Positions 8,049 through 17,013 are shown, numbered from the stretch's first letter. The stretch: 64,000 bases of DNA from Paenibacillus sp. JDR-2 (GCF_000023585.1 NC_012914.1:6795501-6859500), one strand, 5' to 3'. The notes: a model not told the origin generated them from the sequence alone. Made by a program: numbers and translations.

Positions 8049-8124
8049 CTATTTATTTTTCTTATCGTAAAGATCTGGTTAAACTAAACTCATCAACCAA
8101 CATCAAACGCCGAGGTGATGACAG

Positions 8125-9174
8125 ATGAGTACGTTAACCCATTCTACCTTTACTCCTAAAAATAAACGTTTCCTCCAGCCGCTCAACTGGCTGTGCGGCC
8201 TTCTGCTGACGGCCGCGGTCGCAACAGCCGCCTATGAGCTGGCCCGCGTGCCGGGACTTGACCGTCTCGGTCAGATGGCCCTGGCGCTGACGGGCACCAT
8301 TATCGCCCGTCAATTTCTAGGATACCCGGAGAGACTCCGGGCAGGCATTCAATTCGCTTCGAAGCATCTCCTGCGTCTCGCTATTGTATTATGCGGACTG
8401 CGGCTGAACATCAGCCTGCTGCTCCACCAAGGTCCGGCCCTCCTGCTGCAAGGTGCCGTAACGATCATCCTTGCGATTGGCCTAACACTCGGCATCGCCC
8501 GTCTGCTGAAGGCCGATGCTCCGCTGTCCCTGCTTCTTGGCATCGGCACCGGCATATGCGGAGCGGCGGCTATTGCAGCCGTATCCCCCATCGTGAAAGC
8601 CCGCGACGAAGACACCGCGGTCAGCGCCGGTCTAATCGCCTTGATCGGCACGGCCGCCGCAATCGGCTATACCGTGCTTCAGCCGATGCTTCCGCTTACT
8701 GCCGGGCAATACGGGATATGGAGCGGTCTTACGCTTCATGAGATCGCCCACGTGCCCCTGGCTGCCGCCGCAGCAGGCCAGGACGCCGTTAACGCCGGTC
8801 TGCTTGCGAAGCTAAGCCGGGTGCTGCTGCTCGTGCCGGTCAGCTTTATTCTGATGCTGATCATGAAGCGCAAGAACAGGGGCAATAACGCCTCCGGAAC
8901 AACCATTGCCTTCCCGTGGTTCCTGCTTGGCTTTGCGGCTATGAGCCTCTTCGGAAGCCTGACCCCCGGTACACCTCTTGAGCTGCCGGCCCACGTAACC
9001 GATCAGCTGCTGAAAGCCCCGTCGTTCCTGCTCGCGATGGCTATGGTTGGTCTTGGCCTGAACGTGGATTTACGCGCCCTGAAAGACAAAGCGCTGCGCC
9101 CGCTTGCCGCGATGGCAGCCGCTACCGTGCTGCTCTCGGCTGCGACTTACCTGCTTGTCTACTATGTTTATTGA
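8125..9174 (+). CDS. YeiH family putative sulfate exporter
   Basis: A 349-residue integral membrane protein with about ten hydrophobic segments. Family signatures can be read: LALTGTIIARQFLGYPERL, ASKHLLRLAIVLCGLRLNISLL, and GTGICGAAAIAAVSPIVKARDEDTA. The last, with the glycine-rich turn and KARDEDTA, is diagnostic of the family (Pfam Cons_hypoth698). A GAGGTGATGA ribosome binding site precedes the ATG. The transport role is poorly tested; sulfate or sulfite export is the usual annotation. Probably regulated by the divergent LysR. Confidence 0.9.
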   Translation: MSTLTHSTFTPKNKRFLQPLNWLCGLLLTAAVATAAYELARVPGLDRLGQMALALTGTIIARQFLGYPERLRAGIQFASKHLLRLAIVLCGLRLNISLLLHQGPALLLQGAVTIILAIGLTLGIARLLKADAPLSLLLGIGTGICGAAAIAAVSPIVKARDEDTAVSAGLIALIGTAAAIGYTVLQPMLPLTAGQYGIWSGLTLHEIAHVPLAAAAAGQDAVNAGLLAKLSRVLLLVPVSFILMLIMKRKNRGNNASGTTIAFPWFLLGFAAMSLFGSLTPGTPLELPAHVTDQLLKAPSFLLAMAMVGLGLNVDLRALKDKALRPLAAMAAATVLLSAATYLLVYYVY

Positions 9175-9179
9175 AAAAG

Positions 9180-9217
9180 AAGCTGACCGCCCCCTTGTAC
9201 CGGGAAACGGCCAGCTT
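9180..9217. terminator. Terminator between YeiH and ribosomal protection genes
   Basis: AAGCTGACCG (9180-9189) pairs with CGGCCAGCTT (9208-9217), with one G-T pair. An A run before and a T run after suggest it serves both convergent genes. Confidence 0.75.
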
Positions 9218-9220
9218 TTC

Positions 9221-11191
9221 TTATCCTTGCAGCGCCTTGCGGACGCTTAATATATATTTGGACTGGTCCAGCGGATTCACGCCGCGGCGCGTCCGTTCCG
9301 CCGCTGCATCCGGCGGGCATTCCTCATACCCGGCGAAGAAGGTCGCCATCGTGCCGCGCCCCTTCGTGAGCGAGTTCAGCTCCATCGAGTATTCGAGCGA
9401 CGTTGCCGCCGGCACGCGCCCTTCGATAAGAAGCCGGTCACCCTGCAGCGACGGCGCCTCGAACGTCCCCCGCATGAGGACAATATCGTTCATGACGCGG
9501 CCTCCGTTTTCCTCCGGCACAACGATGCGGAATTGGAGCACCGGCTCGAGCAGCTTTGTGCCGACCGAATCCAGCCCGTTCATAATAGCCATTGGCGTCG
9601 CCACGACAAAATCAAGCGGATGCGTATGCCACACATGGTGCTGGCCTTCGATCAGCGTAACCTTCAGGTCAACAACCTCCCAGCCCTTCAGCCCCTGCTG
9701 CAGCGCCTCCGGCACTCGTCTTGCCACCTCGTTCTGGTATTGCGGAAGCAGATCCTCCGAGCGAACAAACGCTTCGTATAGCAGTCCGCTGCCACGCTCG
9801 CCAGGTTCGATGCGGAACCGAAGTATTGCCCAGCACGGCTTCGGCATCAGATACGCAATATAGCCTTCGCCAGGCTGGCTTGGCGTCTCCTTGTAGATGA
9901 CCGATGGCTGGCCGAAGCTCACCTGCAGACCATACCGGTTCTCCAGCACGCTTGTCAGAATCTCGAGCTGAATCGGCCCCATCACCTTCACGTGCAGCTC
10001 CCGCTCATCCTGCAGCCACTGCACATCGAGCAGCGGATCCTCGTCCGACAGCTCCTGAAGCGCCGCCACAGCGGCGGGATACTGCTGCTGATCGGCCCAA
10101 TGCGCCTGTACCGTAAGCAGCGGCACCGCAAGCCGCACTTCCTCCGGCACGGCACCCGGAACGCCGATAATATCGCCGATCCTCACATGCGACATGCCGC
10201 ATACGGCCGCGATATCGCCTGCTTCCAGCATGCCCAGATCCTCTGAGCGGCTGCCCTCCACCTTGCGGATTTGCGTTACCTTTTCTTCGATATTCTGCGT
10301 ATAATTCCGAATCACGTCCCGGTTGCGCATTGTCCCTTCATACAGCCGGACAAACGCCATGCGCCCCATCGTCTTGTCGCGTTCAATCTTGAACACTATG
10401 CCCGATAGCGGCGCTTCCCGATTCCCGCCAGACTCAGGCAAATAATCGATGACGGCATCCATCAGCTCGTTGACGCCAATTCCTTTGCCCGATGCGCCGT
10501 ACAACACCGGGAACAGCTCCGCCCGTTTCGTCATCCCGGTAGCATGGCTTTTCCAATCCTCGGCTTCGCCGCTTATATATTGCTGAAGCAGCTCCTCGTT
10601 TCGTTCCGCAACCGCTTCCGCCAATGCGGTCCTTGCTTCCTCATCGGCATCCGTTCCCCACGAATCCGTCGAGCCCGCGAACTGCTGCTCGCTTCCGATC
10701 GGATGCTGCACCTCTATGAAATCCGGCGTCAGATAGCTGCGGATATCCCGCAATACCGCTTCACGGTCAGCGCCGATCCGGTCCATTTTATTGATATAAA
10801 TAATCGTTGGAATACCCAGCTTGCGCAGCGCGCTCCAGATCATCTCCGTCTGCGCCTGCACGCCTTCAACCGCGGATACGATCAGCACGGCACCGTCCAT
10901 TACCCGAAGCGAACGCTCGACCTCCGACAGGAAATCGACATGCCCCGGCGTATCCACAAGATTAATCGTTGTATCCCGCCATACGAAGGATGTCGTTGCC
11001 GCCCGTACCGAGATGCCCCGCTCCCTCTCCACATCCATCCAATCCGTTAATGCCGTCCCCGCGTCCACGCTGCCAAGCGCACGCGTCCGTCCGCTGACGA
11101 ACAGCATATGCTCGGTCGTTGTTGTTTTCCCCGCGTCCACATGCGCGAAGATGCCTACGTTGCGCCGTCCGGCGCTGCTTCTGCCTGTCAT
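9221..11191 (-). CDS. TetM/Otr(A)-type ribosomal protection GTPase (EF-G-like)
   Basis: A 656-residue translational GTPase, near the family length of about 640. G motifs: AHVDAGKTT (G1), RGISVRAA (switch I), DTPGH (G3), NKMD (G4), GASGKG (G5). Domain IV and the C-terminal region carry the Tet-protection signature TKLLEPVLQFRI, which separates it from EF-G. These proteins remove tetracycline from the ribosome. The start at 11191 (MTGRSSAGRRNVGIFAH) is preferred because an upstream in-frame extension would run through a terminator hairpin at 11289-11314. No mobile element is visible nearby, so it looks chromosomal; whether it gives resistance is untested. Confidence 0.88.
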   Translation of the reverse strand: MTGRSSAGRRNVGIFAHVDAGKTTTTEHMLFVSGRTRALGSVDAGTALTDWMDVERERGISVRAATTSFVWRDTTINLVDTPGHVDFLSEVERSLRVMDGAVLIVSAVEGVQAQTEMIWSALRKLGIPTIIYINKMDRIGADREAVLRDIRSYLTPDFIEVQHPIGSEQQFAGSTDSWGTDADEEARTALAEAVAERNEELLQQYISGEAEDWKSHATGMTKRAELFPVLYGASGKGIGVNELMDAVIDYLPESGGNREAPLSGIVFKIERDKTMGRMAFVRLYEGTMRNRDVIRNYTQNIEEKVTQIRKVEGSRSEDLGMLEAGDIAAVCGMSHVRIGDIIGVPGAVPEEVRLAVPLLTVQAHWADQQQYPAAVAALQELSDEDPLLDVQWLQDERELHVKVMGPIQLEILTSVLENRYGLQVSFGQPSVIYKETPSQPGEGYIAYLMPKPCWAILRFRIEPGERGSGLLYEAFVRSEDLLPQYQNEVARRVPEALQQGLKGWEVVDLKVTLIEGQHHVWHTHPLDFVVATPMAIMNGLDSVGTKLLEPVLQFRIVVPEENGGRVMNDIVLMRGTFEAPSLQGDRLLIEGRVPAATSLEYSMELNSLTKGRGTMATFFAGYEECPPDAAAERTRRGVNPLDQSKYILSVRKALQG

Positions 11192-11281
11192 CGCCCTGGT
11201 TCTCCCATTCTTGCCGCATGTCACGGCATGCTGTACCTGTTTCTTTCTACAGACTAACGCAACCTGGACGGATGGACAATA

Positions 11282-11314
11282 CCAAAAAAACAGCTCATCC
11301 TCGAATGAGCTGTT
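11282..11314 (-). terminator. Terminator of the GH172 gene
   Basis: AACAGCTCAT (11289-11298) pairs perfectly with ATGAGCTGTT (11305-11314) around a 6-base loop. A run of seven T follows on the minus strand. It lies after the GH172 stop and before the start of the ribosomal protection gene. Confidence 0.85.
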
Positions 11315-11326
11315 CATTAATAAAAT

Positions 11327-12490
11327 TTAGAATGTCCGGTAGAACCGTCTCGCGCTTTCCTTCTCGGCAAGCGGCAGACGAAGCTCTACCGGCAGCATTT
11401 CCGGGAAAGCCTTATGCGGCTCGCGCTGATACCAATACGCAACGGACGAATAGTCGTTGGCCTGACAATTGCCATGCCCGTGCTCAATACTAAAGCGGAT
11501 GGATTTTCTGAAAATAATCGGATCGGTTATATGATAGCGGTATTGCGTCATTTTGCCGGAATAATCGTTAAACGAGATCGTATTGCTTTCCTTCCACGCA
11601 TCGCCGTTCTCCCGAATGGGCGCGTAGAGCGACAAGCCGTGGTAAGGTGCGTAGTATTGGCCGGACGGATAACCCCAAGCGGCGCAAAAATAATCCTCCG
11701 TCCCCGTGCCATGCAGGCGCGGCGGCCACGGTTCGCCGTCAATGAAGAACATGTCATCTCCTTCGCCCGGCCAGCTGAAGCCCGGAACGGGATTGATGTG
11801 ATCAATGCTCAGATTGCAGCCTACATAATGGCCTTCGCCTTCGGCATCCAGCAGGACGTAATTATCGTCGCCCGTCAGATTCTTAATCTCGCATACCTTA
11901 TCGTCATGCGCGTAATTCGGTTTATGCTGCTGGTCCTGCTCCGCCTTAAGCTGGTCAAGATTCGCCGATCCCTTGGTCGGATTCTCCCTTCTCCATGAGG
12001 CATGGAAATAGAAGCTGTCCTCGGACACCGGCTGCTTCACGTAGTCCACATAGAAGTAGAGCACCGTATCGTTCTCGCACTCGTTTACGATCTCGATCCG
12101 CGCGCTTTGACGGAAGGGCATTTCGAAGAAGCAGTTCATGGCCGCTTTATTCTCCACAACGCCTTGCGTCGTAATCATATTAAGCGGCATGGACACGTAG
12201 TGGCTGGCCACGCCATGCCCAACCCCAAAGAAATCGCCAACAGGGGAATCCACGCTAGGTTCAGCCTCTCCATCCCAATACATGCGGATCAGCACTTTAC
12301 GGAAAGCGTATTTATCCCGGGCGCCAATCGTCATCCAGATATGCTTGATAACCCCGGAGCCTTCAATATCGGAGATGACTGCCGTCGTTCCGGCTTTAAT
12401 CTCCATGAAATCCCGATTGCCGCCGATTCTGTCCCAACTGGAATCGCGATGGGAAGTCCCTTCCTTGCGCAAATACAATTCATGCATCAT
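11327..12490 (-). CDS. DUF2961 / glycoside hydrolase family 172 protein
   Basis: A 387-residue protein. Characteristic segments include ISDIEGSGVIKHIWMT near residue 40, SPVGDFFGVGHG, and FIDGEPWPPRLHGTGTEDYF at about 240-259; GTGTEDYF is the family hallmark. GH172 enzymes act on fructose or arabinofuranose linkages and form jelly-roll oligomers. There is no signal peptide, so action on imported oligosaccharide is likely. AAGGAG lies 5 bases before this ATG and 8 before the next in-frame ATG (12487), which is equally possible. No sugar transporter is adjacent. Confidence 0.88.
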   Translation of the reverse strand: MMHELYLRKEGTSHRDSSWDRIGGNRDFMEIKAGTTAVISDIEGSGVIKHIWMTIGARDKYAFRKVLIRMYWDGEAEPSVDSPVGDFFGVGHGVASHYVSMPLNMITTQGVVENKAAMNCFFEMPFRQSARIEIVNECENDTVLYFYVDYVKQPVSEDSFYFHASWRRENPTKGSANLDQLKAEQDQQHKPNYAHDDKVCEIKNLTGDDNYVLLDAEGEGHYVGCNLSIDHINPVPGFSWPGEGDDMFFIDGEPWPPRLHGTGTEDYFCAAWGYPSGQYYAPYHGLSLYAPIRENGDAWKESNTISFNDYSGKMTQYRYHITDPIIFRKSIRFSIEHGHGNCQANDYSSVAYWYQREPHKAFPEMLPVELRLPLAEKESARRFYRTF

Positions 12491-12560
12491 AACCGCTCCT
12501 TTTAAGCAGATAAATGAAATGACTCCCGAACATATTCGGGAGCCATCTTTCATTTACCTC

Positions 12561-14765
12561 TTATTTAACCGCCGGTATAAGCAGCTTCTGGCCGATGTAA
12601 ATCCGGTCCGGATTTTTCAGCTTATTGTATTTCGCAAGCTTCTGCCAGGTTGTGCCGTATTTATCGGCAATCGCCCATAATGTATCGCCCTTTTTCACGG
12701 TGTAGACGATATCGCCTGGAGCCTCCGGCTTCGGATCAGGTTTTGCAGGCGGTTCCGGCTTCGCAGGCGGTTCGGGAACGGTTGTTGCCGGGGTCGCAAA
12801 GCTCAGTTTGAATTCCGAATAGCCGTCTTCCGTTGGGCCTACGTAAGAAAGAGATTTGACCGCTTTCGCCGCAGCTTTCGCGTCCGGCGAAGTCTTGAAG
12901 GCTACATTCACCTTGTCATTGATCGGCGCAAGCGACCAGTTGCCGTCTGCTGTCGGGTTAATGGTCTTGAACGAGCGGATGTAGTCAATGATGACCTGGC
13001 GGTTCTCGTCCGGCGAAGACAATATAATCCGCTTACCGTCCGGATTTGCGAACTTGTTCGACGAAGCGCGGTAGTTGTTTGATGCAACAACGAATTTCTT
13101 CGCCGGATCGATTGGTTTTCCATCGAATTTCAGGCTCACAATCCGGCTGGACTTCGCGTTTGATACCGTACCGTCAGCTTTATATTTCGCGGGCTTAGAC
13201 ACATCGATCCGATACGTCACCCCGTCAATAACGTCAAAGTTATAAGTAGGGAAGTCATAGTTGATCAGCTCCTGCTTCTCCGTCGAAGCCGGGTCAATCG
13301 TATTGAACTGGCCTGCCGACCATTCCAGCCATTCCTTCAGTTCTGCTCCGGTTACAAGGACGGCATTCACCGTGTTGGAGTACAAATACAGGTCGGCTAC
13401 ATTCTTAATCGCGATGCTGCCCGCTGGAATGTTGGTGTAATAAGCAGGGCCTTGCCGTCCGCCAGCCTTAAACGGCGCTCCTGCCGACAAGACCGGAATC
13501 CCTTCGTAATCGGTTCCTTGAAGCTGTTTCTCCACGTACCATTTCTGCGCATTGGTCACGATCTGAATGGACGGGTCATCCTGCACCAGAGCAAAAAAGC
13601 TGTTAATAGGCGCCGTGGTTGTACCAACAGGTCCACGCACGTAATCCAGCGTATGCTGATGATCCTCGGCTACCGCATCCAGAACCTCCTGATCCGCGTC
13701 AACCAGCGGCTTCTTGTTCACCGTATCGAAGATCGGCTTCACCGATGTTTTCGAATCCGCAACGGTCCATTTGCCGTCCGCAAGCTGCAGCGTCAGATCA
13801 ATAATACCAAGGTTATTGCCCCAGAAGCCCGGTTCTACAGCCGGCACTCCGTTAATCGTCCCTTTTGTCGGGTCAACGCCGGTCTTGCCTTCGAACGACT
13901 TGTCCGGAAACACTTTATGGGCATGGCCGAACAGAATCGCGTTAATATCCTTCACCTTGCTTAAATAGAGCACCGAATTTTCCATTTGTTCCGTCTGCGG
14001 AATATCCTCAAAGCCGGAATGCGGAATCGCGATAATAATATCGGCTCCCTTGGCTTTCATCTCCGGCACGAATTTCTCGGCGGTCTTCACGATATCCTTC
14101 GTAATAACTTTGCCTTCCAGCTTTGCTTTATCCCACTGCAGAATCTGCGGCGGCACAAAACCAATAACGCCAACCTTCAGCTTATGAACGGCGCCGGTCT
14201 CGTCCTTCACTTCCTTGTCGAGAATTAGATAAGGGGTAAAATAGTTCTTGTCGTTGGACTCGTCTTTATCGCCGTCATCGATATAAACATTCGCATTTAC
14301 GTAAGGAAAGTCCGCTCCGCCAAGCGACGTCTTTAGAAAATCAAGCCCATAGTTGAACTCATGGTTCCCGATATTCCCTGCATCGTAATCAAGCAGATTA
14401 AGCGCCTTATACACCGGATGCGTCTCCCCTTGCTTCAGAGGGTCCACCGTAGCGACATAGTCGCCAAGCGGGTTGCCTTGAATCAAGTCCCCGTTATCGA
14501 ACAGGAGACTGTTCGCCGCTTCCTCCCGAGCTTGCTTGATCAATGTTGCCGTCTTGGCAAAACCGTACTCGTCGGTAGGCTTGTCCGCAAAATAATCATA
14601 GTTCACAATGTTCACATGCAGATCAGTGGTCTCCATAATCCGCAGCTCAACCGTAGTCCCGCTATCTGCCGCAGAAGCAACCGCGGACAAAGGCATCACC
14701 GTTAAGCCCGCTGCCACAGCAACCGCGAGAGTCCGTCTCCATGCCTGGTTCCTTGATTTCACCAA
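12561..14765 (-). CDS. Secreted 2',3'-cyclic-nucleotide phosphodiesterase/nucleotidase with LysM domain (YfkN/CpdB-like)
   Basis: About 734 residues. A signal peptide (RRTLAVAVAAGLTVMPLSAVASAAD) precedes a metallophosphoesterase domain with METTDLHVN, DNGDLIQGNPLGDY, GNHEFNYG and FGHAHKVF. A 5'-nucleotidase C-terminal domain follows, then a proline-rich linker (PEPPAKPEPPAKP) and a LysM repeat (YTVKKGDTLWAIADKYG) for wall binding. It likely frees nucleosides and phosphate from extracellular nucleic acids. The TTG at 14765 has GGGAGG 7 bases upstream; the next codon, GTG, is an alternative. In-frame starts further upstream would place this ribosome binding site inside the coding region. Confidence 0.9.
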   Translation of the reverse strand: MVKSRNQAWRRTLAVAVAAGLTVMPLSAVASAADSGTTVELRIMETTDLHVNIVNYDYFADKPTDEYGFAKTATLIKQAREEAANSLLFDNGDLIQGNPLGDYVATVDPLKQGETHPVYKALNLLDYDAGNIGNHEFNYGLDFLKTSLGGADFPYVNANVYIDDGDKDESNDKNYFTPYLILDKEVKDETGAVHKLKVGVIGFVPPQILQWDKAKLEGKVITKDIVKTAEKFVPEMKAKGADIIIAIPHSGFEDIPQTEQMENSVLYLSKVKDINAILFGHAHKVFPDKSFEGKTGVDPTKGTINGVPAVEPGFWGNNLGIIDLTLQLADGKWTVADSKTSVKPIFDTVNKKPLVDADQEVLDAVAEDHQHTLDYVRGPVGTTTAPINSFFALVQDDPSIQIVTNAQKWYVEKQLQGTDYEGIPVLSAGAPFKAGGRQGPAYYTNIPAGSIAIKNVADLYLYSNTVNAVLVTGAELKEWLEWSAGQFNTIDPASTEKQELINYDFPTYNFDVIDGVTYRIDVSKPAKYKADGTVSNAKSSRIVSLKFDGKPIDPAKKFVVASNNYRASSNKFANPDGKRIILSSPDENRQVIIDYIRSFKTINPTADGNWSLAPINDKVNVAFKTSPDAKAAAKAVKSLSYVGPTEDGYSEFKLSFATPATTVPEPPAKPEPPAKPDPKPEAPGDIVYTVKKGDTLWAIADKYGTTWQKLAKYNKLKNPDRIYIGQKLLIPAVK

Positions 14766-14859
14766 ACAAAATCCTCCCTCTCTATCCCTATTTGTCGACA
14801 CTCACCTTACACAGAGATGTAAAGACAGGATGACGGCGGCATCATTTTTCTCATTCTAT

Positions 14860-14929
14860 TGTAAGATTCTAGTGTAAGAAATCTGAATTGTCACGCAATT
14901 ATTTTGTAATTTTATTACTAATTATGTAA
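14860..14929 (-). promoter_or_regulatory. Repeated TTACA motifs upstream of the nucleotidase
   Basis: On the minus strand, TTACA or TGACA occurs five times within 70 bases, at irregular 13-20 base steps. B. subtilis yfkN is phosphate-regulated, but PhoP boxes are TTAACA-like and spaced near 11, so the match is only suggestive. Confidence 0.2.
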
Positions 14930-14966
14930 GGTTTTCTTTTGTTCGGAACGGGTCATGAACAGATGT

Positions 14967-15018
14967 AAAAAAGAGGATACCGACTGAAGGCTTTAGCCAT
15001 TCAACCCGTATCCCCTTA
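14967..15018 (-). terminator. Terminator of map
   Basis: On the minus strand GGGGATACGGGTTGAA (15015-15000) pairs with TTCAGTCGGTATCCTC (14988-14973), with small mismatches. A T6 tail follows. Confidence 0.8.
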
Positions 15019-15033
15019 TTCACAGCTTTCTGC

Positions 15034-15780
15034 TTATTGCTCGGTAAGAATAACCGGACCGTTCGCCGTAATCGCAATCGTATGCTCATACTGGGCGGAC
15101 AGCTTGCCGTCTCTTGTACGCGCCGTCCAGCCGTCCGCGTCGATCTTCATTTGGTAGGTGCCCACATTCAGCATTGGCTCAATGGTGAAGACCATCCCTT
15201 CCTTAATCCGCGGACCTTTGTTTGGCGGCCCGTAATGCGGCACCTGCGGATCCTCGTGCATCTCTTGGCCGATGCCATGTCCGATGAAATCGCGGACAAC
15301 CGAGAAGCCTTCCGCTTCGGCATAGGCCTGGATCGCATGGGACACATCCCCGATCCGGTTGCCGGCAACGGCTTTCTCGATCCCTTTATAAAGGGACTCT
15401 TTGGTCACGCGCAGCAAACGATCCGCCTCTTCGGTAACATTGCCTACCGGATAAGACCATGCGGAGTCTGCCAGCCAGCCGTTCAGGTTAACGACCATAT
15501 CGATCGTTACGATGTCGCCGTCCTTCAGCTTCTCTTTCTTCGGAAAGCCGTGGCAGATGACATCGTTGATCGATGCGCAGGTTGCGTACTGGTAGCCTTT
15601 ATAGCCCTTCTGCTCCGGTGTCGCGCCGTATTGCTTCATCAGCTTCTCGGCGAATTGATCAATCTCGTGGGTCGTAATGCCCGGTGCGATTAACTTCGCG
15701 ATTTGTCTATGGATTTCGGCCAAAATCTTGCCGGCTTCATGCATGCGGTTGATTTCCGCTTCCGTCTTGATAATAATCAT
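15034..15780 (-). CDS. map: Methionine aminopeptidase, type I
   Basis: A 248-residue pita-bread metallopeptidase that removes the initiator Met. The five metal ligands can be seen in context: Asp in TIDMVV, Asp in LADSAWS, His in GHGIGQEMHE, Glu in FTIEPM, and Glu in QYEHTIAI. It stands alone rather than in the ribosomal-protein operon, as with the second Bacillus copy (YflG). It is therefore probably an accessory paralogue, though the main copy cannot be excluded from this window. Confidence 0.93.
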   Translation of the reverse strand: MIIIKTEAEINRMHEAGKILAEIHRQIAKLIAPGITTHEIDQFAEKLMKQYGATPEQKGYKGYQYATCASINDVICHGFPKKEKLKDGDIVTIDMVVNLNGWLADSAWSYPVGNVTEEADRLLRVTKESLYKGIEKAVAGNRIGDVSHAIQAYAEAEGFSVVRDFIGHGIGQEMHEDPQVPHYGPPNKGPRIKEGMVFTIEPMLNVGTYQMKIDADGWTARTRDGKLSAQYEHTIAITANGPVILTEQ

Positions 15781-15854
15781 GTGTGCTTCTCCCTTGTATG
15801 GTGTTCAATAATGAGCATACCAAAGCGACAAGCTTACATGCAAATACTATATGA

Positions 15855-15886
15855 AATAATCCCCTCCGTATCCGAAGGGGATTATT
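15855..15886 (-). terminator. Terminator of the Glu/Ala-rich gene
   Basis: AATAATCCCCTCCG (15855-15868) pairs with CGAAGGGGATTATT (15873-15886), with one G-T pair and a 4-base loop. It sits downstream of the small acidic gene. Confidence 0.7.
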
Positions 15887-15919
15887 GATAACCGCTTATA
15901 TTTTATAAAATGACCGTAA

Positions 15920-16123
15920 TCATTGTTCTTCTGCTTCGTCATCGGATGCTTCTTCAGCATCAGTCTCTTCTTCCTCGGAAACAGCAGCCTCTTCTTCGGC
16001 TACTGCCGCTTCTTCTTCAGCTGCTTCAACTGCCTCTTCTTCGGCAGCCGCAACAACCTCTTCAGCGATTTCTTCAACAGCTTCTTCAGCTGCTGCTTGA
16101 ACTACTTCTTCTTCATGGCTCAT
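15920..16123 (-). CDS. Small acidic Glu/Ala-rich protein of unknown function
   Basis: A 67-residue protein made almost only of Glu, Ala, Val, Ser and Asp (MSHEEEVVQAAAEE through DDEAEEQ), with an extremely low isoelectric point. The ATG at 16123 has a near-perfect AGGAGGTGAT ribosome binding site 4 bases upstream, and a terminator follows, so it is a real, well-translated gene. The repeated AAEEEA pattern suggests a long helix or a disordered polyanion. No family is recognised. It stands alone between map and a membrane protein gene. Confidence 0.75.
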   Translation of the reverse strand: MSHEEEVVQAAAEEAVEEIAEEVVAAAEEEAVEAAEEEAAVAEEEAAVSEEEETDAEEASDDEAEEQ

Positions 16124-16330
16124 CGTAATCACCTCCTGTTTCTTTATATCTTAATAATAGCGCTTTCATAGAATCCTACAAGAGGTGTAAAATGTCGTAT
16201 TCTGTGAGATTATGACTAATACGACGAATTTTTTACAGGACTGGACTTTAGTCGGGTTCCGGTTGTGACCTAAAGAATGAGGACTTATAAAAACCCGCAT
16301 GATATGCTGTACCTAAAGGAGATGAGCGCA

Positions 16331-16834
16331 ATGAATAAAAGGACCATTCTTGGCCCTGTATTTATTCTTCTCGGAGCATACTTACTGTTGAATAAGGGAA
16401 TGCATTTCGGACCGGGGAACCTGTTCGGATACTTTTGGCCAAGCTTGTTCGTAATCCCGCTTGGTTTGTTCTTCCACTGGCTGTATTTCTCCATGACGGG
16501 GAGAAAAGGGATCGGCGTCCTGATCCCGGGCGGTATCCTGCTGGTGTCCGGCGTGACGTCGCAGATCGCCATGCTCTTCAATAATTGGGAGTACATGTGG
16601 CCCGGCTTTATCGTCGCGGTCGCAGCCGGCCTCTTCGAGTTCTACTGGTTCGGCAACCGCAACAAGTGGCTGCTGATTCCGATCAACATCCTGCTCGTGC
16701 TGGGATTGTTGTTCTTCGCCGTGTTCTCGCTTGGAACATTCCTCAATCAAGTAGAGGTTGTACGTCCGTTCCTCGCTATCGCGCTGATCATTGTAGGGGC
16801 GGCCGCCCTGGTTATGCGCCGCAAAGAGCATTAA
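16331..16834 (+). CDS. LiaF-like transmembrane protein (DUF5668-type)
   Basis: A 167-residue protein with about five hydrophobic segments, starting MNKRTILGPVFILLGAYLLL. The order of a short loop, FGYFWPSLFVIPLGLFF, GVLIPGGILLVSGV and WEYMWPGFIVAVAAGLFEF resembles the membrane half of LiaF and related DUF5668 proteins, without the soluble C-terminal domain. AAGGAGATGA is 5 bases before the ATG. It may sense or buffer envelope stress, but no liaRS-type partner is adjacent, so the role is open. Confidence 0.75.
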   Translation: MNKRTILGPVFILLGAYLLLNKGMHFGPGNLFGYFWPSLFVIPLGLFFHWLYFSMTGRKGIGVLIPGGILLVSGVTSQIAMLFNNWEYMWPGFIVAVAAGLFEFYWFGNRNKWLLIPINILLVLGLLFFAVFSLGTFLNQVEVVRPFLAIALIIVGAAALVMRRKEH

Positions 16835-16858
16835 TCCGTATTATGCTTCAAAATAGAA

Positions 16859-16891
16859 AGAGCAGCCTCGGGTTGGAGGATGCTCTTTTTC
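16859..16891 (+). terminator. Terminator of the LiaF-like gene
   Basis: AGAGCAGCCTC (16859-16869) pairs with GAGGATGCTCT (16876-16886), with one mismatch, followed by TTTTTC. Confidence 0.8.
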
Positions 16892-17013
16892 TATTTAACA
16901 ATTAATCGATTGTTTCGACACAATCTGCTATGTTCCTGCTCTCCCAACTGCGATATACTAGATTCCATATGTAAAATAATCCTATTGCTGTGCACCTTCA
17001 GGAGGAATACCGT

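Noticed and set aside
9221..11191. Recently acquired resistance island around the TetM-like gene
   Set aside because: No transposase, integrase, repeats or composition change flank the gene, and neighbours have ordinary shared terminators.
15910..16171. Leu/Phe-rich plus-strand frames opposite the Glu/Ala gene
   Set aside because: They are complement readings of GAA/GAG and GCA codons; the minus strand has the strong ribosome binding site and terminator.
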